Notes: generated by a model not told the origin, from the sequence alone. A stretch of 64,000 nt of DNA from CAVSNH01 sp963729275 (GCA_963729275.1 CAVSNH010000013.1:682001-746000); one strand, 5' to 3'. Positions 16,406 through 26,174 are shown, counted from the stretch's first letter. Made by a program: numbers and translations.

Positions 16406-17494
16406 TCAGCCGCCCGGGAGGTTCGGGATGCTGTCAGCACCCCGCTCGAGCATGCCGGGAGTGGTCGAGGAGCAGGTGTTGGACAGTGACGGAAGGCTCA
16501 CTGCCTGCGTCGGCCCCGGTACCTGACTCCCCGGGATGTAGGAGCAGATCGGATCGGCGGTATTGACCTCGAGCTCCCCGTGCACGCTTCCGTTGCCCAC
16601 CACCGATGCCAAGTCCCTGGAGACGACGGGGAGCAGGGCGAAGACTGCCTGGACGTCCTGTGGGCTCTCGTCGGTCGCCTGCGAATCGACCGACAGGCTG
16701 GATACGAGCGATGCGATCTGGGCACTGTTGGCGGCCAAGAATGGGTTGAGCTGCTGCTCCGCGGCCTGGCTGTTCTGGATCAGCGCCTGTATGTCGGCGT
16801 TCGAGGCGCGCAACTGCCCGGTCAACGACGCCAGGCCTTGCGTGAACGTTCCTAGATCGCCGTCGGTCGCCTCCAGCGTTTGCAGGTCGGTCTGTCCGTC
16901 GACGACGAGGTTCACCGTCTCTGGCTGGGCCGCGACCAGCGCATCGAACAATCGTTGACCGGTCACGACGATGGTTCGCAGGTCCGGGCCCGTGCCGATG
17001 AAGGCGCTGGCCAAAAAGTTCTCATCGGTCTGCAGGTCCTGTGTATTGACGCTCTTGAGCATGGAGTTGAGATCCACCAGCGCAGACCCGATGGGCGTGG
17101 GAAGGATGACCCTGTTGGCGGGTATGACGCTCCCGGAACGGAGGTCGGGCCCCGCCTTGCTGATCGGCTGCAGGTCGAGATACTGCTCGCCCAAGGCAGA
17201 AAGCTCCTTGACACGGACGGCTCCGTTGTCGGGAATCTGTTGCCCGGCATCGATTCCGACCTTGACGGCCACGTTCCGGGCGCCGAGGTCGAGAGCCGTG
17301 ACCGTTCCCACTTGCACCCCTCGGTAGGTGACGTCGGCCCCCGAGTACAGGCCCCCGGCACTCGGCATCAGGACAGTGACCGGGAACGGTTGCGACGCGA
17401 TGCGGTACTGCATGATGTCGAAGACGATGTAGTAGACGCCGACGACGACGACCACCGCCAGGGCGATCATCTGGGGCAGGAGATTCTTCTTCAT
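16406..17494 (-). CDS. mceF: MceF-type MCE-domain protein
   Basis: 362 residues. One N-terminal membrane helix (LLPQMIALAVVVVVGVYYIV), then the MCE domain (ITVLMPSAGGLYSGADVTYRGVQVGTV-type; here beginning VTVLMPSAGGLY), followed by a long helical region with coiled-coil character and a C-terminal Cys pair and Pro-rich tail. MCE subunits assemble as a hexameric tube outside the membrane that carries lipids or sterols to the YrbE permease. It is the sixth and last mce gene, starting 10 bp after mceE. Family assignment is secure; the letter is by position. Confidence 0.93.
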   Translation of the reverse strand: MKKNLLPQMIALAVVVVVGVYYIVFDIMQYRIASQPFPVTVLMPSAGGLYSGADVTYRGVQVGTVTALDLGARNVAVKVGIDAGQQIPDNGAVRVKELSALGEQYLDLQPISKAGPDLRSGSVIPANRVILPTPIGSALVDLNSMLKSVNTQDLQTDENFLASAFIGTGPDLRTIVVTGQRLFDALVAAQPETVNLVVDGQTDLQTLEATDGDLGTFTQGLASLTGQLRASNADIQALIQNSQAAEQQLNPFLAANSAQIASLVSSLSVDSQATDESPQDVQAVFALLPVVSRDLASVVGNGSVHGELEVNTADPICSYIPGSQVPGPTQAVSLPSLSNTCSSTTPGMLERGADSIPNLPGG

Positions 17495-17504
17495 CGTTCT
17501 CGTG

Positions 17505-18704
17505 TCATCCCAGGCTGGCCACGAGGAGATTGGAGACAGCTTGCGCTCCCTGCAACGGCTGGGATCCGGTCGGGGTCCGGGGGTCGGAGGACATCGCCGT
17601 GTCCAGCGAGGTGGGCTCGAAGCCCCCGGCGGGCAGGAGCACGTTGACGACGGCGTTCGCCTGCAAGTAATCGCCTGGTGCGATCTTGGGCGTCTCGGCC
17701 TCGAACCGAGCCAACGCGTTCAGATCGGGGGCGAGCTGATCGGAGACCGAGTCGAGCTGCTGCACCACCGGTAATAGTTCATGGGTGTCATCGACTGCGT
17801 TCTGACCGCTTTGTTCAGCAATTTGGGTTCCGGTCGCACCGAGATTCGATAGTTGGGTGAGAAGACCGGAGATCTGATTGTTCTCGCTTGCCAGCACGCC
17901 GATGGCCGGCGCCAACGTGGCGACGCCGTTGCTGATCGTGGTGCGACCTCCGTTCAGCTTGTTGCTCAGGTTCGAGATGGAAGCGAGGGCGTCGTCAATG
18001 GCTGTCCTTCCGCCGGACAACGAGCTCACGCCGTTGTCGATCGTCGTCAGGAACGATCGGATCGGCACCTGGTTGCCGTTGAACGTGTCGTTGAGCTGGC
18101 TGATGATGGTCTGAAGCTGGTTGATCCCCCCTCCGTTCAGGACCAGGGACAGGGCGCCCAACGTGTCCTCGACGCTGGGGGCGGTGCTGGTCGAGGTCTC
18201 GGGGATGTGAGCACCGGCAGCGAGGAACTGACTGGGGGGGTCCCCGTCGGCGGTGGTGGACACGGTCGGCGGCGCCTGCAGGAGGATGTACTCGTCGCCC
18301 AGCGGATCGTCGAAGCGAACCTGGGCGGTGGTTCCGTCCGGCAACTGAACGGACCTCTTGATGTCCAGGGTCAGGTCGGCCTGGTAATCCTTCGTGGATA
18401 TGGCGCCGACCTGTCCGACGACCTGCGCACCGATCCGAACCTGAGCGTCGTCAGGCAGGTTGAGGACGTTGGAGAACGTCGCGTAGACGGGATAGGTGGG
18501 AGCGCTGATGCCGCTCACCTTGGGAAGGGACTGCAGGCTGAGCGCGCAACCGCCGAGGGCAACCGCGGTGGCCAGCGTGAGCGCCAACGCCAGTGACCTT
18601 CTCGATCGGCGACCCCACCCGGCCAGGCGCTCGTGCCGGCCACTTTCGTCGGAACCGCGGCTGCGGACATGGGAGCCCGCCATCGTGGGGAGGCCCTCGC
18701 TCAT
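17505..18704 (-). CDS. mceE: MceE-type MCE-domain lipoprotein
   Basis: About 399 residues from ATG 18704, which overlaps the mceD stop as ATGA, so longer upstream frames are excluded. A long basic N-region leads to a hydrophobic segment and lipobox VALGGC. MceE is typically the lipid-anchored member of the six. The MCE domain (APTYPVYATFSNVLNLPDDAQVRIG-type sequence) follows, then a long helical tail with repeated NxI/SNG patterns. Acts in the envelope as one of six subunits of the transport tube. Confidence 0.93.
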   Translation of the reverse strand: MSEGLPTMAGSHVRSRGSDESGRHERLAGWGRRSRRSLALALTLATAVALGGCALSLQSLPKVSGISAPTYPVYATFSNVLNLPDDAQVRIGAQVVGQVGAISTKDYQADLTLDIKRSVQLPDGTTAQVRFDDPLGDEYILLQAPPTVSTTADGDPPSQFLAAGAHIPETSTSTAPSVEDTLGALSLVLNGGGINQLQTIISQLNDTFNGNQVPIRSFLTTIDNGVSSLSGGRTAIDDALASISNLSNKLNGGRTTISNGVATLAPAIGVLASENNQISGLLTQLSNLGATGTQIAEQSGQNAVDDTHELLPVVQQLDSVSDQLAPDLNALARFEAETPKIAPGDYLQANAVVNVLLPAGGFEPTSLDTAMSSDPRTPTGSQPLQGAQAVSNLLVASLG

Positions 18705-19918
18705 GACTGGCCTCCGACCAACGCGCTCACCGACAGGTTCGGCCCTGATGACGCACCCGGCGGGGTGGGGAGGTTGGCCAGCAAGCCGTTCACCCCACAG
18801 TCGAGGTCGACATTCGGGTCCTTGTCCTGGGATTTGTCGATGGAGAGGAGAAGAAGCCGGAGCAGGGCGTTGCCGCACACCGACTGCGAGAACCCCGCCG
18901 AGTCACCCGTCGGGTCGAGCCGAGCCCGCAGGGCGGCGCCTCCCGCCGCGCTCGGGTCGACGGCCTGGGAGATGTTCTCGAGCGTGGTGGGGAGCACTTG
19001 GAAGGCCTGGGCCAGCGCCTGCTGTTTGGCGGCCACGGCACCGGCGAACGCGTCGAGGTTGGTGACGCTGCTCCCGAGGGACGACGCGTTGGTGGCGGTG
19101 AACTGGGCCAGCGCACCCAATGCCTTTTGAAGGTTGGCCAAGGTACCCCCGATCTGGCTGTCGTCGGCCGCCAGATCGGTGCTGACTGCGGCCAGGTTGT
19201 TGGCGAAGGCCTGGTACGTGCCCGTGTACTGGGATGCCACCTGGCTGAGGTTCCCCAGGTTGTCGAACAGGGCGGTCAGCTGAGGGCTCTTGGTGGAGAG
19301 TGCATTCAGGGCCTGTCCCAGGGACGTCAGGGTCGAGTGCAGCGCGTTGCCGTCGCCGCCGAAGGCGTGCGCGGAACCGGCCACGAACGCCGACAGCGCA
19401 CCGTGGGCGTTGGCTCCATTGGGGCCGAGCGCCCTGGCTAACTGGTCGAGGTTGTCGATGATCCCATCCACCGAGATCGGCACCGCGGTGCTCGACATCG
19501 GGATAACGGCACCGTTCTGCATCCGGGGCCCGCCGCTGTAGGCCGGGTTGAGCTGCACGTAGCGGTCGTTCACCACCTGGGGAGCCATGATGAGTGCCTC
19601 GGCCCCAGCCGGGATGGGCGTGGTGGCGGGCACCCGCATCACCACCGTGACGAACGTCGGCCCCGGCGTCACCTTGGTCACGCTCCCGACCGGCAGGCCG
19701 AGGACTTCGACCGCGTTACCCGGGTAGAGGCCTGGAGCAGTGGCGAATCTGGCCGAGATGGTCATTTGGGCCGGGCCTCTGGTGACGACGCCGACGATCG
19801 CTCCGATCACCAGGGCGCCGAGCATGACCGCCGTGGCCACCACGCGACGGCGGGGGGAGATTCGCCGAAGCGCCGCCACCGGCCTGACCGTCCGCAACGA
19901 GTGGAGCCGTCGGGTCAT
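18701..19918 (-). CDS. mceD: MceD-type MCE-domain protein
   Basis: 405 residues from ATG 19918, which overlaps the mceC stop as ATGA. An arginine-rich start (ALRRISPRRR) precedes a membrane helix (VVATAVMLGALVIGAIVGVV), the MCE domain (ARFATAPGLYPGNAVEVLGL with VGSVTKV), and a long helical segment of Ala/Leu/Gln-rich sequence. The C-terminus has two cysteines (VCGNALL and LDCGVNG) conserved in position in many Mce proteins. Fourth of six subunits. Confidence 0.92.
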   Translation of the reverse strand: MTRRLHSLRTVRPVAALRRISPRRRVVATAVMLGALVIGAIVGVVTRGPAQMTISARFATAPGLYPGNAVEVLGLPVGSVTKVTPGPTFVTVVMRVPATTPIPAGAEALIMAPQVVNDRYVQLNPAYSGGPRMQNGAVIPMSSTAVPISVDGIIDNLDQLARALGPNGANAHGALSAFVAGSAHAFGGDGNALHSTLTSLGQALNALSTKSPQLTALFDNLGNLSQVASQYTGTYQAFANNLAAVSTDLAADDSQIGGTLANLQKALGALAQFTATNASSLGSSVTNLDAFAGAVAAKQQALAQAFQVLPTTLENISQAVDPSAAGGAALRARLDPTGDSAGFSQSVCGNALLRLLLLSIDKSQDKDPNVDLDCGVNGLLANLPTPPGASSGPNLSVSALVGGQS

Positions 19919-20931
19919 GGCCGGCATCCCACTTCCGGGTTGCTGCTCGGATAGCTCCCCGGCGCGGCGCACTGGACGGCAAGGTTGTCGGGAACGAGCA
20001 GGGTGGGCACCGACACGTCGAGGAAGGCGCCCGAACCGGTGGCGTTGGCCGAGTAGCGGCTGAAGGAAGCGAGGATGGGGATCGCCTGTCCGAAGTCGTT
20101 GCTGTCCTTAGCGAGGATTGCCGACACCGATTGGAGGCTCTGGAGCAACGTGGTCAGCACTGGCCGGTTGACGGACAGGATCGAGGTGATCTGCTGGCTC
20201 AGCGTCGATGTTGCCGTGAAGAGCTGGTTGATGGCCGCCCGCCGCTGCTGGAGCACGGACAGCACCAGGTCGCTCTGGCCGAAGAGGTCGAAGAGCTGAT
20301 GGCTCCGCTGCGACAAGACGCCGGTCAGCTTCGCTCCCTGGGTGACGATGGTCGCCAAAGCCGTTCCCTCGTTGCCGATCACCCGCGAGATGTTCGCCAG
20401 ACCTTGAAAGGCGCTGGTCGTCTCGCTCACCTGCGTGCCGTTCAAGTCTTGGCTGCCGACGTCGAGTGCCTGCTCGATCTGAGCGATGTTGTAGTGCCCG
20501 ATCTCGGAGCCGAGCCCCGAGAGGGCAGTCACCAAGTTGTAGGGAACGCTCGTACGGGAAAGAGGAATCGGCCCGTCCATCGAGCCGTCTCCCGATGGAG
20601 AGACGGCCATGTACTCGGTGCCGGTGGGGCTGAGCACCTCTGCGGCTGCCGACGAGGTCGGTCCGAGGCTGACGCCGGATACCGCGAAGGTGACCCGCAC
20701 CACGTCACCGTCGAGGGCCATGCCCGTGATGGATCCCACCTTCACACCGTCGACGGTGACGATGTCACCGTTGGCCAGCCCTCCGGCATTGGCGAAGTCG
20801 GCCTGGTAGATGGTGTTGTCGTGGATGAGGGGGAGGTTCTGGAACTGCAGCGCTCCCACAATGAGACAGGCGACGATGGCGACGCCCACCGCGCCGGTGA
20901 GCGCTCTGTTGCGTTCGCGGAAGCGCTTCAC
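19915..20931 (-). CDS. mceC: MceC-type MCE-domain protein
   Basis: 338 residues from GTG 20931, which overlaps the mceB stop as GTGA; a TTG two codons earlier is also possible. Helix ALTGAVGVAIVACLIVGAL, then the MCE domain (YQADFANAGGLANGDIVTV, VKVGSITGM) and a helical region. C-terminal cysteines at VQCAAPG and VGCRP. Third MCE subunit of the hexameric lipid channel. Confidence 0.92.
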   Translation of the reverse strand: MKRFRERNRALTGAVGVAIVACLIVGALQFQNLPLIHDNTIYQADFANAGGLANGDIVTVDGVKVGSITGMALDGDVVRVTFAVSGVSLGPTSSAAAEVLSPTGTEYMAVSPSGDGSMDGPIPLSRTSVPYNLVTALSGLGSEIGHYNIAQIEQALDVGSQDLNGTQVSETTSAFQGLANISRVIGNEGTALATIVTQGAKLTGVLSQRSHQLFDLFGQSDLVLSVLQQRRAAINQLFTATSTLSQQITSILSVNRPVLTTLLQSLQSVSAILAKDSNDFGQAIPILASFSRYSANATGSGAFLDVSVPTLLVPDNLAVQCAAPGSYPSSNPEVGCRP

Positions 20932-22019
20932 GAGCAACTCGCAGTGTGGTCGGCCTGATCACCGATCGGCCCGGATGGCAGGGTGACCGGATTCGGGTAC
21001 TCATCGGTGGGGCTCACGCCCGGCACGAGAGAGACGTCCAGCTCGCCCGACACGTTGATGGTCAGGTTGCACAGGTAGACGTTGACCCAGCTGCCCGTGC
21101 TCTGGATCTTCGTGAGCGTGTTGACCAGACCAGGGAAGCCATTGAGGACGCCGTCGAGTCCGGCCTGGTTGGCCGACAGGGACTGGACCGCCGAAGACAG
21201 CCCGCTGATGTCCTGGTTGAGGGCGGGCTGCGCCTGGTTGACCAAGCCACTGGTCGTGCTCTCCGCCGTGGCCAGGTTGTCGATGGCCGAGCCGAGCTGG
21301 GTCCGTGATCCGGCCAGGCCCGTCATGAGGGTGTCGAAGTTCCCGATCAGCTGGCCCAACTGCGTGTCGTGGACTCCCACGGTGTTGAGAAGGCTCGACA
21401 AGCTGGTGAGGAGGGTGTCGATCACCTGCTGGCGATCGGCGAGGTTGTTGGTCAGTGTCGCCGTCTCCGCCACGACGTTGGAGATGGTTCCCGACTCGCC
21501 CTGGAACACGTCGACGATCGACCCAGCCAGCTCGTTCACTTGATCGGGTGAGAGCGCCGAGAACAAGGGCTCGAAGCCGTCGAACACCGCCGTCAGGTTC
21601 AGCGCCGGAGTGGTCCGCGACATGGGGATGAGCCCTCCCGGAGGCAACGGTCTGCCACCCGACCGCCCGGGGAGAATGGCGAGAAAGCGCTGGCCGAGAA
21701 GGTTTTCAAAGTGGATGGCGGCAAGGGATGTGGTCGTGAGCTGCTGTGAGTTGTCGACGCTGAAGGACACGTCGGCATGGTTCTGTTGCAAGGTCACGGC
21801 GCCGACTTTTCCGACCTCGACACCGGCAATGCGGACGGTGTCGCCAGGCTGTAGCCCAGACGCATTGGAGAACTGGGCGACATAGCCGGTCGCGGCCTGT
21901 GTGTTCACGTCGAGCAATGTGGAGATCACGATCGATGTCAGGATGACCGAGACAATGACGAAGACGACCAACTTCGCCACCGTGCGCGAGAGCCCGGGAT
22001 GGGGGTGGCGCGATCTCAC
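20928..22019 (-). CDS. mceB: MceB-type MCE-domain protein
   Basis: 363 residues; GTG 22019 overlaps the mceA stop as GTGA. Helix LVVFVIVSVILTSIVISTLL, MCE domain (YVAQFSNASGLQPGDTVRIA, VEVGKVGAV), then a long amphipathic helical region (TATLTNNLADRQQVIDTLL) typical of MceB. C-terminal Cys in the last few residues. It is the best-conserved MCE protein of this cluster and anchors the identification. Confidence 0.94.
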   Translation of the reverse strand: MRSRHPHPGLSRTVAKLVVFVIVSVILTSIVISTLLDVNTQAATGYVAQFSNASGLQPGDTVRIAGVEVGKVGAVTLQQNHADVSFSVDNSQQLTTTSLAAIHFENLLGQRFLAILPGRSGGRPLPPGGLIPMSRTTPALNLTAVFDGFEPLFSALSPDQVNELAGSIVDVFQGESGTISNVVAETATLTNNLADRQQVIDTLLTSLSSLLNTVGVHDTQLGQLIGNFDTLMTGLAGSRTQLGSAIDNLATAESTTSGLVNQAQPALNQDISGLSSAVQSLSANQAGLDGVLNGFPGLVNTLTKIQSTGSWVNVYLCNLTINVSGELDVSLVPGVSPTDEYPNPVTLPSGPIGDQADHTASCS

Positions 22020-23365
22020 GATCGGGTGACCAGACCTTCGAGGACGGGCGAGAGCAACAGGGTCGAGACGGCCGACGAAGAAGGCGCCGAACCACTCATG
22101 GCGGTGACGATCTGTGCGACCGCCTGCGCCTGCGCCGGCTCGGCGACCACCGGGGCCTGGGCCGCGGCCGACGTCTGACTGGCAACCGACCCGTCGGCAA
22201 CCGAAACGTCGTCGTCAGAGACGGACGTGGCCGCGGAGGAGTAGGTCGGCGGGTTGACGTATCCGGGGCCCAACCCGGCAGAGAGATAGGCGGCTGCCTG
22301 TGGCCCACCCAGCACGGCCAGCCCGAGGTCGGCCGGATTGGCCACCACCTGGTTCTGGGTCAAGTCGAGGTACGGCCCCGAGGCCTCGGCCGCGATCCAG
22401 GCGTTGGCCCAGGCGTCGAGGCCCTGGAGCAGCTGCGAGATCTCGGTCGGGCTCTGGGAGACGGCCCTCAGGAACGGGCCGGAGTCAGCGGTCAGGACGG
22501 CGAAAGGCTGCTGGACAGCGCTCAGGAGCTGCGCTGCGTGACCGGTGAGAACCTCGCCACCGCCGATGGCCTGGCGGACTCCCGAGGCCTGGTCGTTGAC
22601 GGTGGTGGCGGTCGTCGTCTGGTTGGCCAGGATCTGCAGGATGTTCGGCGTGGATGCCGCGAATTGGTTTGCGACCGGCACCAGGGTGTTCAGGTTGGAC
22701 ACGACGGTGGGCCACAGCGGCAACATCTGCTCGAAGTAGGTGTTGCCCCTGACCAGATTGTGGCCCAGAGATGTTCCATTGCCCTGCAGCGAGCTGGCCA
22801 GAGCGGTCAGGGCGGCGTCGAGCTCGCCGGGCTGGAGCTTGATGAGGAGCGTGTCGAGACTCCCGAGTGTCGCCTGCAGCGATCCCGTCTGACCGACCTG
22901 CAGGGCACGAATCGTCGTGCCGGGGCGAAGCCGGGCGCTTCCGGGTCGGGAGGGTGGCACGAGCTCGACGTAGGCGTCCCCGAAGAAGGAGACCGGCGTC
23001 TCTGTCGCCCGCACCCCGGCGGGGATCAGGTGCAACATCGGACGTTGCAGGTGAAGGGTGACTTCGACGAACCCACCGGGCACCGAATTCCCCTGGCTGG
23101 CCACAGAGCCGACGGTGACGTTGCGGTATTCCACGGGCGCCCCCAGCGCCACAGCCGTCGACGACGCCGGAAGCTGCGCCTCGGCCACGGCGTAGGTCGA
23201 GAAGGCGCCGCCGAAGGACTCGAGCACGACGGCCACAACGGACGCGATCAACACCACGAGGACGACACCAAGCGCCAAAAGACGCCACGACCAGCTGCGA
23301 GGTGCGTCGATGACTTCGGCCGGGGCCGCCTCCCGCCCCGGAGCAGGGGGGGCGGCGAGGCTCAA
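22016..23365 (-). CDS. mceA: MceA-type MCE-domain protein
   Basis: 449 residues. The gene starts with TTG at 23365, overlapping the yrbEB stop as TTGA, with AAGGTGA about 6 nt upstream; the frame extending upstream runs antisense to nothing sensible and lies inside yrbEB. Membrane helix LLALGVVLVVLIASVVAVVL, MCE domain (TYAVAEAQLPASSTAVALGA, NVTVGSVAS), helical region and an Ala/Val/Ser-rich C-terminal tail longer than in most MceA. First subunit of the set. Confidence 0.9.
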   Translation of the reverse strand: MSLAAPPAPGREAAPAEVIDAPRSWSWRLLALGVVLVVLIASVVAVVLESFGGAFSTYAVAEAQLPASSTAVALGAPVEYRNVTVGSVASQGNSVPGGFVEVTLHLQRPMLHLIPAGVRATETPVSFFGDAYVELVPPSRPGSARLRPGTTIRALQVGQTGSLQATLGSLDTLLIKLQPGELDAALTALASSLQGNGTSLGHNLVRGNTYFEQMLPLWPTVVSNLNTLVPVANQFAASTPNILQILANQTTTATTVNDQASGVRQAIGGGEVLTGHAAQLLSAVQQPFAVLTADSGPFLRAVSQSPTEISQLLQGLDAWANAWIAAEASGPYLDLTQNQVVANPADLGLAVLGGPQAAAYLSAGLGPGYVNPPTYSSAATSVSDDDVSVADGSVASQTSAAAQAPVVAEPAQAQAVAQIVTAMSGSAPSSSAVSTLLLSPVLEGLVTRS

Positions 23366-24261
23366 CCCGTCACCTTCAGCGGGACCGACACCCCCCAGAA
23401 CAGGAGGGTCATGAGCATGTCGGAGATGGCGATGATCACCGTGCTGGTCCGGACGGCACGACCAACGGCTCGCCCGACGCCCTCCGGCCCTCCCGATGCG
23501 GTCATCCCGTAGTAGGTGTGGATGATCGTGACCAGGACGGCGAAGACCACCACCTTCAGCACCGAGTACAGGACGTCGCGCCGATTGAGGAAGAGATAGA
23601 AGTAGTGAAGATAGGTTCCAGAGCCTTGACGGGCGATGGTCAGCACGGCGAACTGGGTCGCCAGGTACGCACCGGACAGGGCCAACAGGTACAGCGGGAT
23701 GACGGCAACCAACGCGGCCAGGAGTCGGGTGGTGACGAGATAGGGGATCGAAGGTATGGACATGACCTCGAGGGCATCGATCTCCTCGTTCACCCGCATG
23801 GCGCCGAGCTGGGCGGTGAATTTGCAACCCATCACGGCCGCCAACCCGTAACCGGCCAGGAGCGGTGACAGCTCACGGGTGTTGGCAAAGGCCGAGAGCA
23901 AGCCGGCAAGGGGGGCGAGGCCGATGATGTTGAGCCCCTGGAGACCTTCGATCCCGAGTTGCACCCCCACGACGGACGCAAGTAGGGCGGAGACGAGGAT
24001 GGTACTGGCGGCGATGGCAAGGATCCCACCACCGAACGTCACCTCTCCGATCAGGCGCCACATCTCCCCGCGGTGGTGGCGCAGCACGGTCGGCACGGCG
24101 CGGACCACCTTGACGATGAACAGCATCAGTTCCCCGAGCCAGACGACCCGGTTGCGGAAGCGGAACCCGAGGTTGACGATGGAGTAGCCAACCCGGTCCG
24201 TCACCGCGGCGGCGGTTCGTCGGGCCAGCTGCCTTTCGACAGTCGGAAGCCCGTCGCTCAC
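23362..24261 (-). CDS. yrbEB: YrbE/MlaE-type permease subunit B
   Basis: 299 residues with five to six membrane helices. It contains the MlaE hallmark region: LIGEVTFGGG, FANTRELSPLLAGYGLAAVMGCKFTAQ-like glycine/alanine loop and the EEIDALEVMSIPSIPYLV loop that couples to the ATPase. Works as a heterodimer with the YrbEA protein encoded just upstream (10-bp gap) to move lipid through the inner membrane. GTG start at 24261. Confidence 0.95.
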   Translation of the reverse strand: MSDGLPTVERQLARRTAAAVTDRVGYSIVNLGFRFRNRVVWLGELMLFIVKVVRAVPTVLRHHRGEMWRLIGEVTFGGGILAIAASTILVSALLASVVGVQLGIEGLQGLNIIGLAPLAGLLSAFANTRELSPLLAGYGLAAVMGCKFTAQLGAMRVNEEIDALEVMSIPSIPYLVTTRLLAALVAVIPLYLLALSGAYLATQFAVLTIARQGSGTYLHYFYLFLNRRDVLYSVLKVVVFAVLVTIIHTYYGMTASGGPEGVGRAVGRAVRTSTVIIAISDMLMTLLFWGVSVPLKVTG

Positions 24262-24271
24262 CAGGGCCCCA

Positions 24272-25216
24272 TCAGAGAATCCTCGGCGGAACGATGGCCA
24301 GGAAGACGTCGGTCACCAGCAAGTTCAGGAGGAACAGTCCGATACCGGTGATGACGACGGCGCGGTTGACGGCCTCACCCACTCCCGCCGGGCCCCGCTT
24401 GGCGTTGAGGCCCTGGTGGGAAGCGACCACCGCCGCGAACAGGCCGAACAGGCCGGCCTTGAACATCGATTCGATGGCATCGGCCGGCTGGGCGAATGAG
24501 CTGAACGAGTTGAGGAACCCGCCCGAGCTCGTATGGAGGATGAACACGGCCGCCAGATAGCCGCTCATGATGCCGGCAAACGCCACGATGCCGTTGAGCA
24601 GCAACGCCACCACGACGGTGGCAAGCACCCGGGGGGCGACCAATCGTTCAATCGGGTCCACGGCCATGACCCACATGGCCGATATCTCGTCTCGCATCGT
24701 CCGCGATCCGAGGTCGGAACAGATGGCCGAGCCGCCTGCCCCCGACAGGATGATCGCGGTGATGACCGGAGCCGCCTCTCGCACGATGCCGATGGCGTCG
24801 ACCGCGCCCACGATGGCCGTGGCGCCGATCTGTACAGCGAGCCCTCCCACCTCCAACACCAATACGAGGCCGAAGGGGATGGCGATCAGGACCGTTGGCA
24901 GCACGGTGACCGAGATCAAGAACCAGCTCTGCTCGGCGAACTCTGCCCACGAGAACCGCCGGTGGACAACCGCACTGACCGTCGACCACACGGCATCGCA
25001 GAGCATGGCGAAGAGGTCCCCGAAGATCGCGAATGCGGCGACCACCTTGCCACCGACCCTCTGGAGCTCCTCGAGATCCCAAACCGAGGCGCCGGCGTCC
25101 GACAGCTCCCCCCTGTTGTCGCCGATCACCAACTTCTCGCCCCAGCGTCGACACGCGGGCTCATGAGTCCACCCCCTAAAGGCCCCGGCGTCGTACCCAA
25201 TGAGCCGCGCCCTCAA
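24272..25216 (-). CDS. yrbEA: YrbE/MlaE-type permease subunit A
   Basis: 314 residues from TTG 25216, which follows GGGAG by 5 nt; a GTG at 25129 would give 285 residues, closer to the usual length, and is the main alternative. Five or so helices and the MlaE motifs LSGAGGSAICSDLGSRTMRD and ISAMWVMAVDPIERLV (coupling loop). First gene of the Mce unit. Upstream is a 360-bp gap with an 11-bp tandem repeat and no recognised operator. Confidence 0.93.
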   Translation of the reverse strand: MRARLIGYDAGAFRGWTHEPACRRWGEKLVIGDNRGELSDAGASVWDLEELQRVGGKVVAAFAIFGDLFAMLCDAVWSTVSAVVHRRFSWAEFAEQSWFLISVTVLPTVLIAIPFGLVLVLEVGGLAVQIGATAIVGAVDAIGIVREAAPVITAIILSGAGGSAICSDLGSRTMRDEISAMWVMAVDPIERLVAPRVLATVVVALLLNGIVAFAGIMSGYLAAVFILHTSSGGFLNSFSSFAQPADAIESMFKAGLFGLFAAVVASHQGLNAKRGPAGVGEAVNRAVVITGIGLFLLNLLVTDVFLAIVPPRIL

Positions 25217-25576
25217 ACGTGCTCCCGAACAGCGACGACAGAGCGCCAGCCCATCACCACTGACCGCGCCGAGACATCACCGATCGCCTGCTTGTCCCCG
25301 AGGGCTCCCCAGTGCACGAGCACCCGCGATCGGAGAACGCCCCGAACGCTCGTCGTGGACGCTGCGTGGACGCTGCGTGGACGCTGCGTGGCCGCGACGC
25401 GCCGACCAGCGTTTCAATGGTGGCGGGAGTTCACGGCCATCGAGCGCCTTGGGGCCTCAAACCCGACGAGGCCGCTGGTCACGGCACCTGCTCTTGCACG
25501 CCCGGGGCTTGCCCTGCTCGATGCTCGGTCCGGCTATCCCGCGTCCCGAGAGACTCCCCACCAGCTGACAGGCTCC
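25217..25576. other. upstream region of the Mce cluster
   Basis: No gene is supported. This stretch must hold the Mce promoter (reading leftward). It contains three tandem copies of an 11-bp unit, annotated separately. I see no clear inverted-repeat operator. Confidence 0.5.
25355..25387. repeat. 11-bp tandem repeat, three copies
   Basis: GTGGACGCTGC is repeated three times exactly, followed by a degenerate GTGGCCGC. It lies 140-170 bp upstream of the first yrbE start. Confidence 0.85.
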
Positions 25577-26161
25577 TTAGTCCCCTCCCACTGCGGGCGC
25601 GGCGAGTAGGGACGCGGCGGCGCGCTTGGCGTTGGCAAGGTGACTCACCTGCGCGCTCACCCGGGTCAGGAGCAATGCCCCCTCGATGAGGGCAAGAGCC
25701 GCCGAGGCCGCCTCCGTGGCCGAATCCTCTGGCCATCCGTCAACCCGAAGCCGCGCCGCGATAAGGCCTTCCCACTGGTCGAAACACCGCGCCGCAGCCG
25801 CTCGTAGGCGTGGGCTGATGATGGGTGACTCGAGTGCGGTGGGTGCGACCGGGCAGCCCGGGCAGGGGTCCCCGGTAACCGGTCCTGCCGCCATGTCGAA
25901 GAACCGGGTGACGCCAAGTGCCGCGTTGGGCGCCCCGTCCAACGCGTCGCGGAGGGCGTCGGCCACGGCTTGGCCGGACGCCTCCAACGCAGCTTCGGCC
26001 AGCTCTTCCATGCCCCCGGGAAAGTGGTGGTACAGCGACCCGTTGGACACGCCGCTCTCGGCCAGCAGCTGCGCGCGCCCAGTGGCTGTATATCCCTGAT
26101 CGCGCAGCAGGCGCGCCATCGTCTGGACCAAGTCGGCCCGTGTGTCACGGCCGCGGACCAT
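25577..26161 (-). CDS. TetR-family regulator (YcdC/LmrA-like C-domain)
   Basis: 194 residues. HTH: TRADLVQTMARLLRDQGYTAT, then LLAESGVSNGSLYHHFPGGMEELA, typical of the LmrA/YxaF group, with the C-terminal domain containing CPGCPVAPTALES, a motif (CPGCPVxxxxxE) common to that group. ATG 26161. Two tandem operator-like sites (26175-26215) lie between it and the divergent hydrolase gene, suggesting it represses both. Confidence 0.9.
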   Translation of the reverse strand: MVRGRDTRADLVQTMARLLRDQGYTATGRAQLLAESGVSNGSLYHHFPGGMEELAEAALEASGQAVADALRDALDGAPNAALGVTRFFDMAAGPVTGDPCPGCPVAPTALESPIISPRLRAAAARCFDQWEGLIAARLRVDGWPEDSATEAASAALALIEGALLLTRVSAQVSHLANAKRAAASLLAAPAVGGD

Positions 26162-26174
26162 CCCCTTGACTCTA

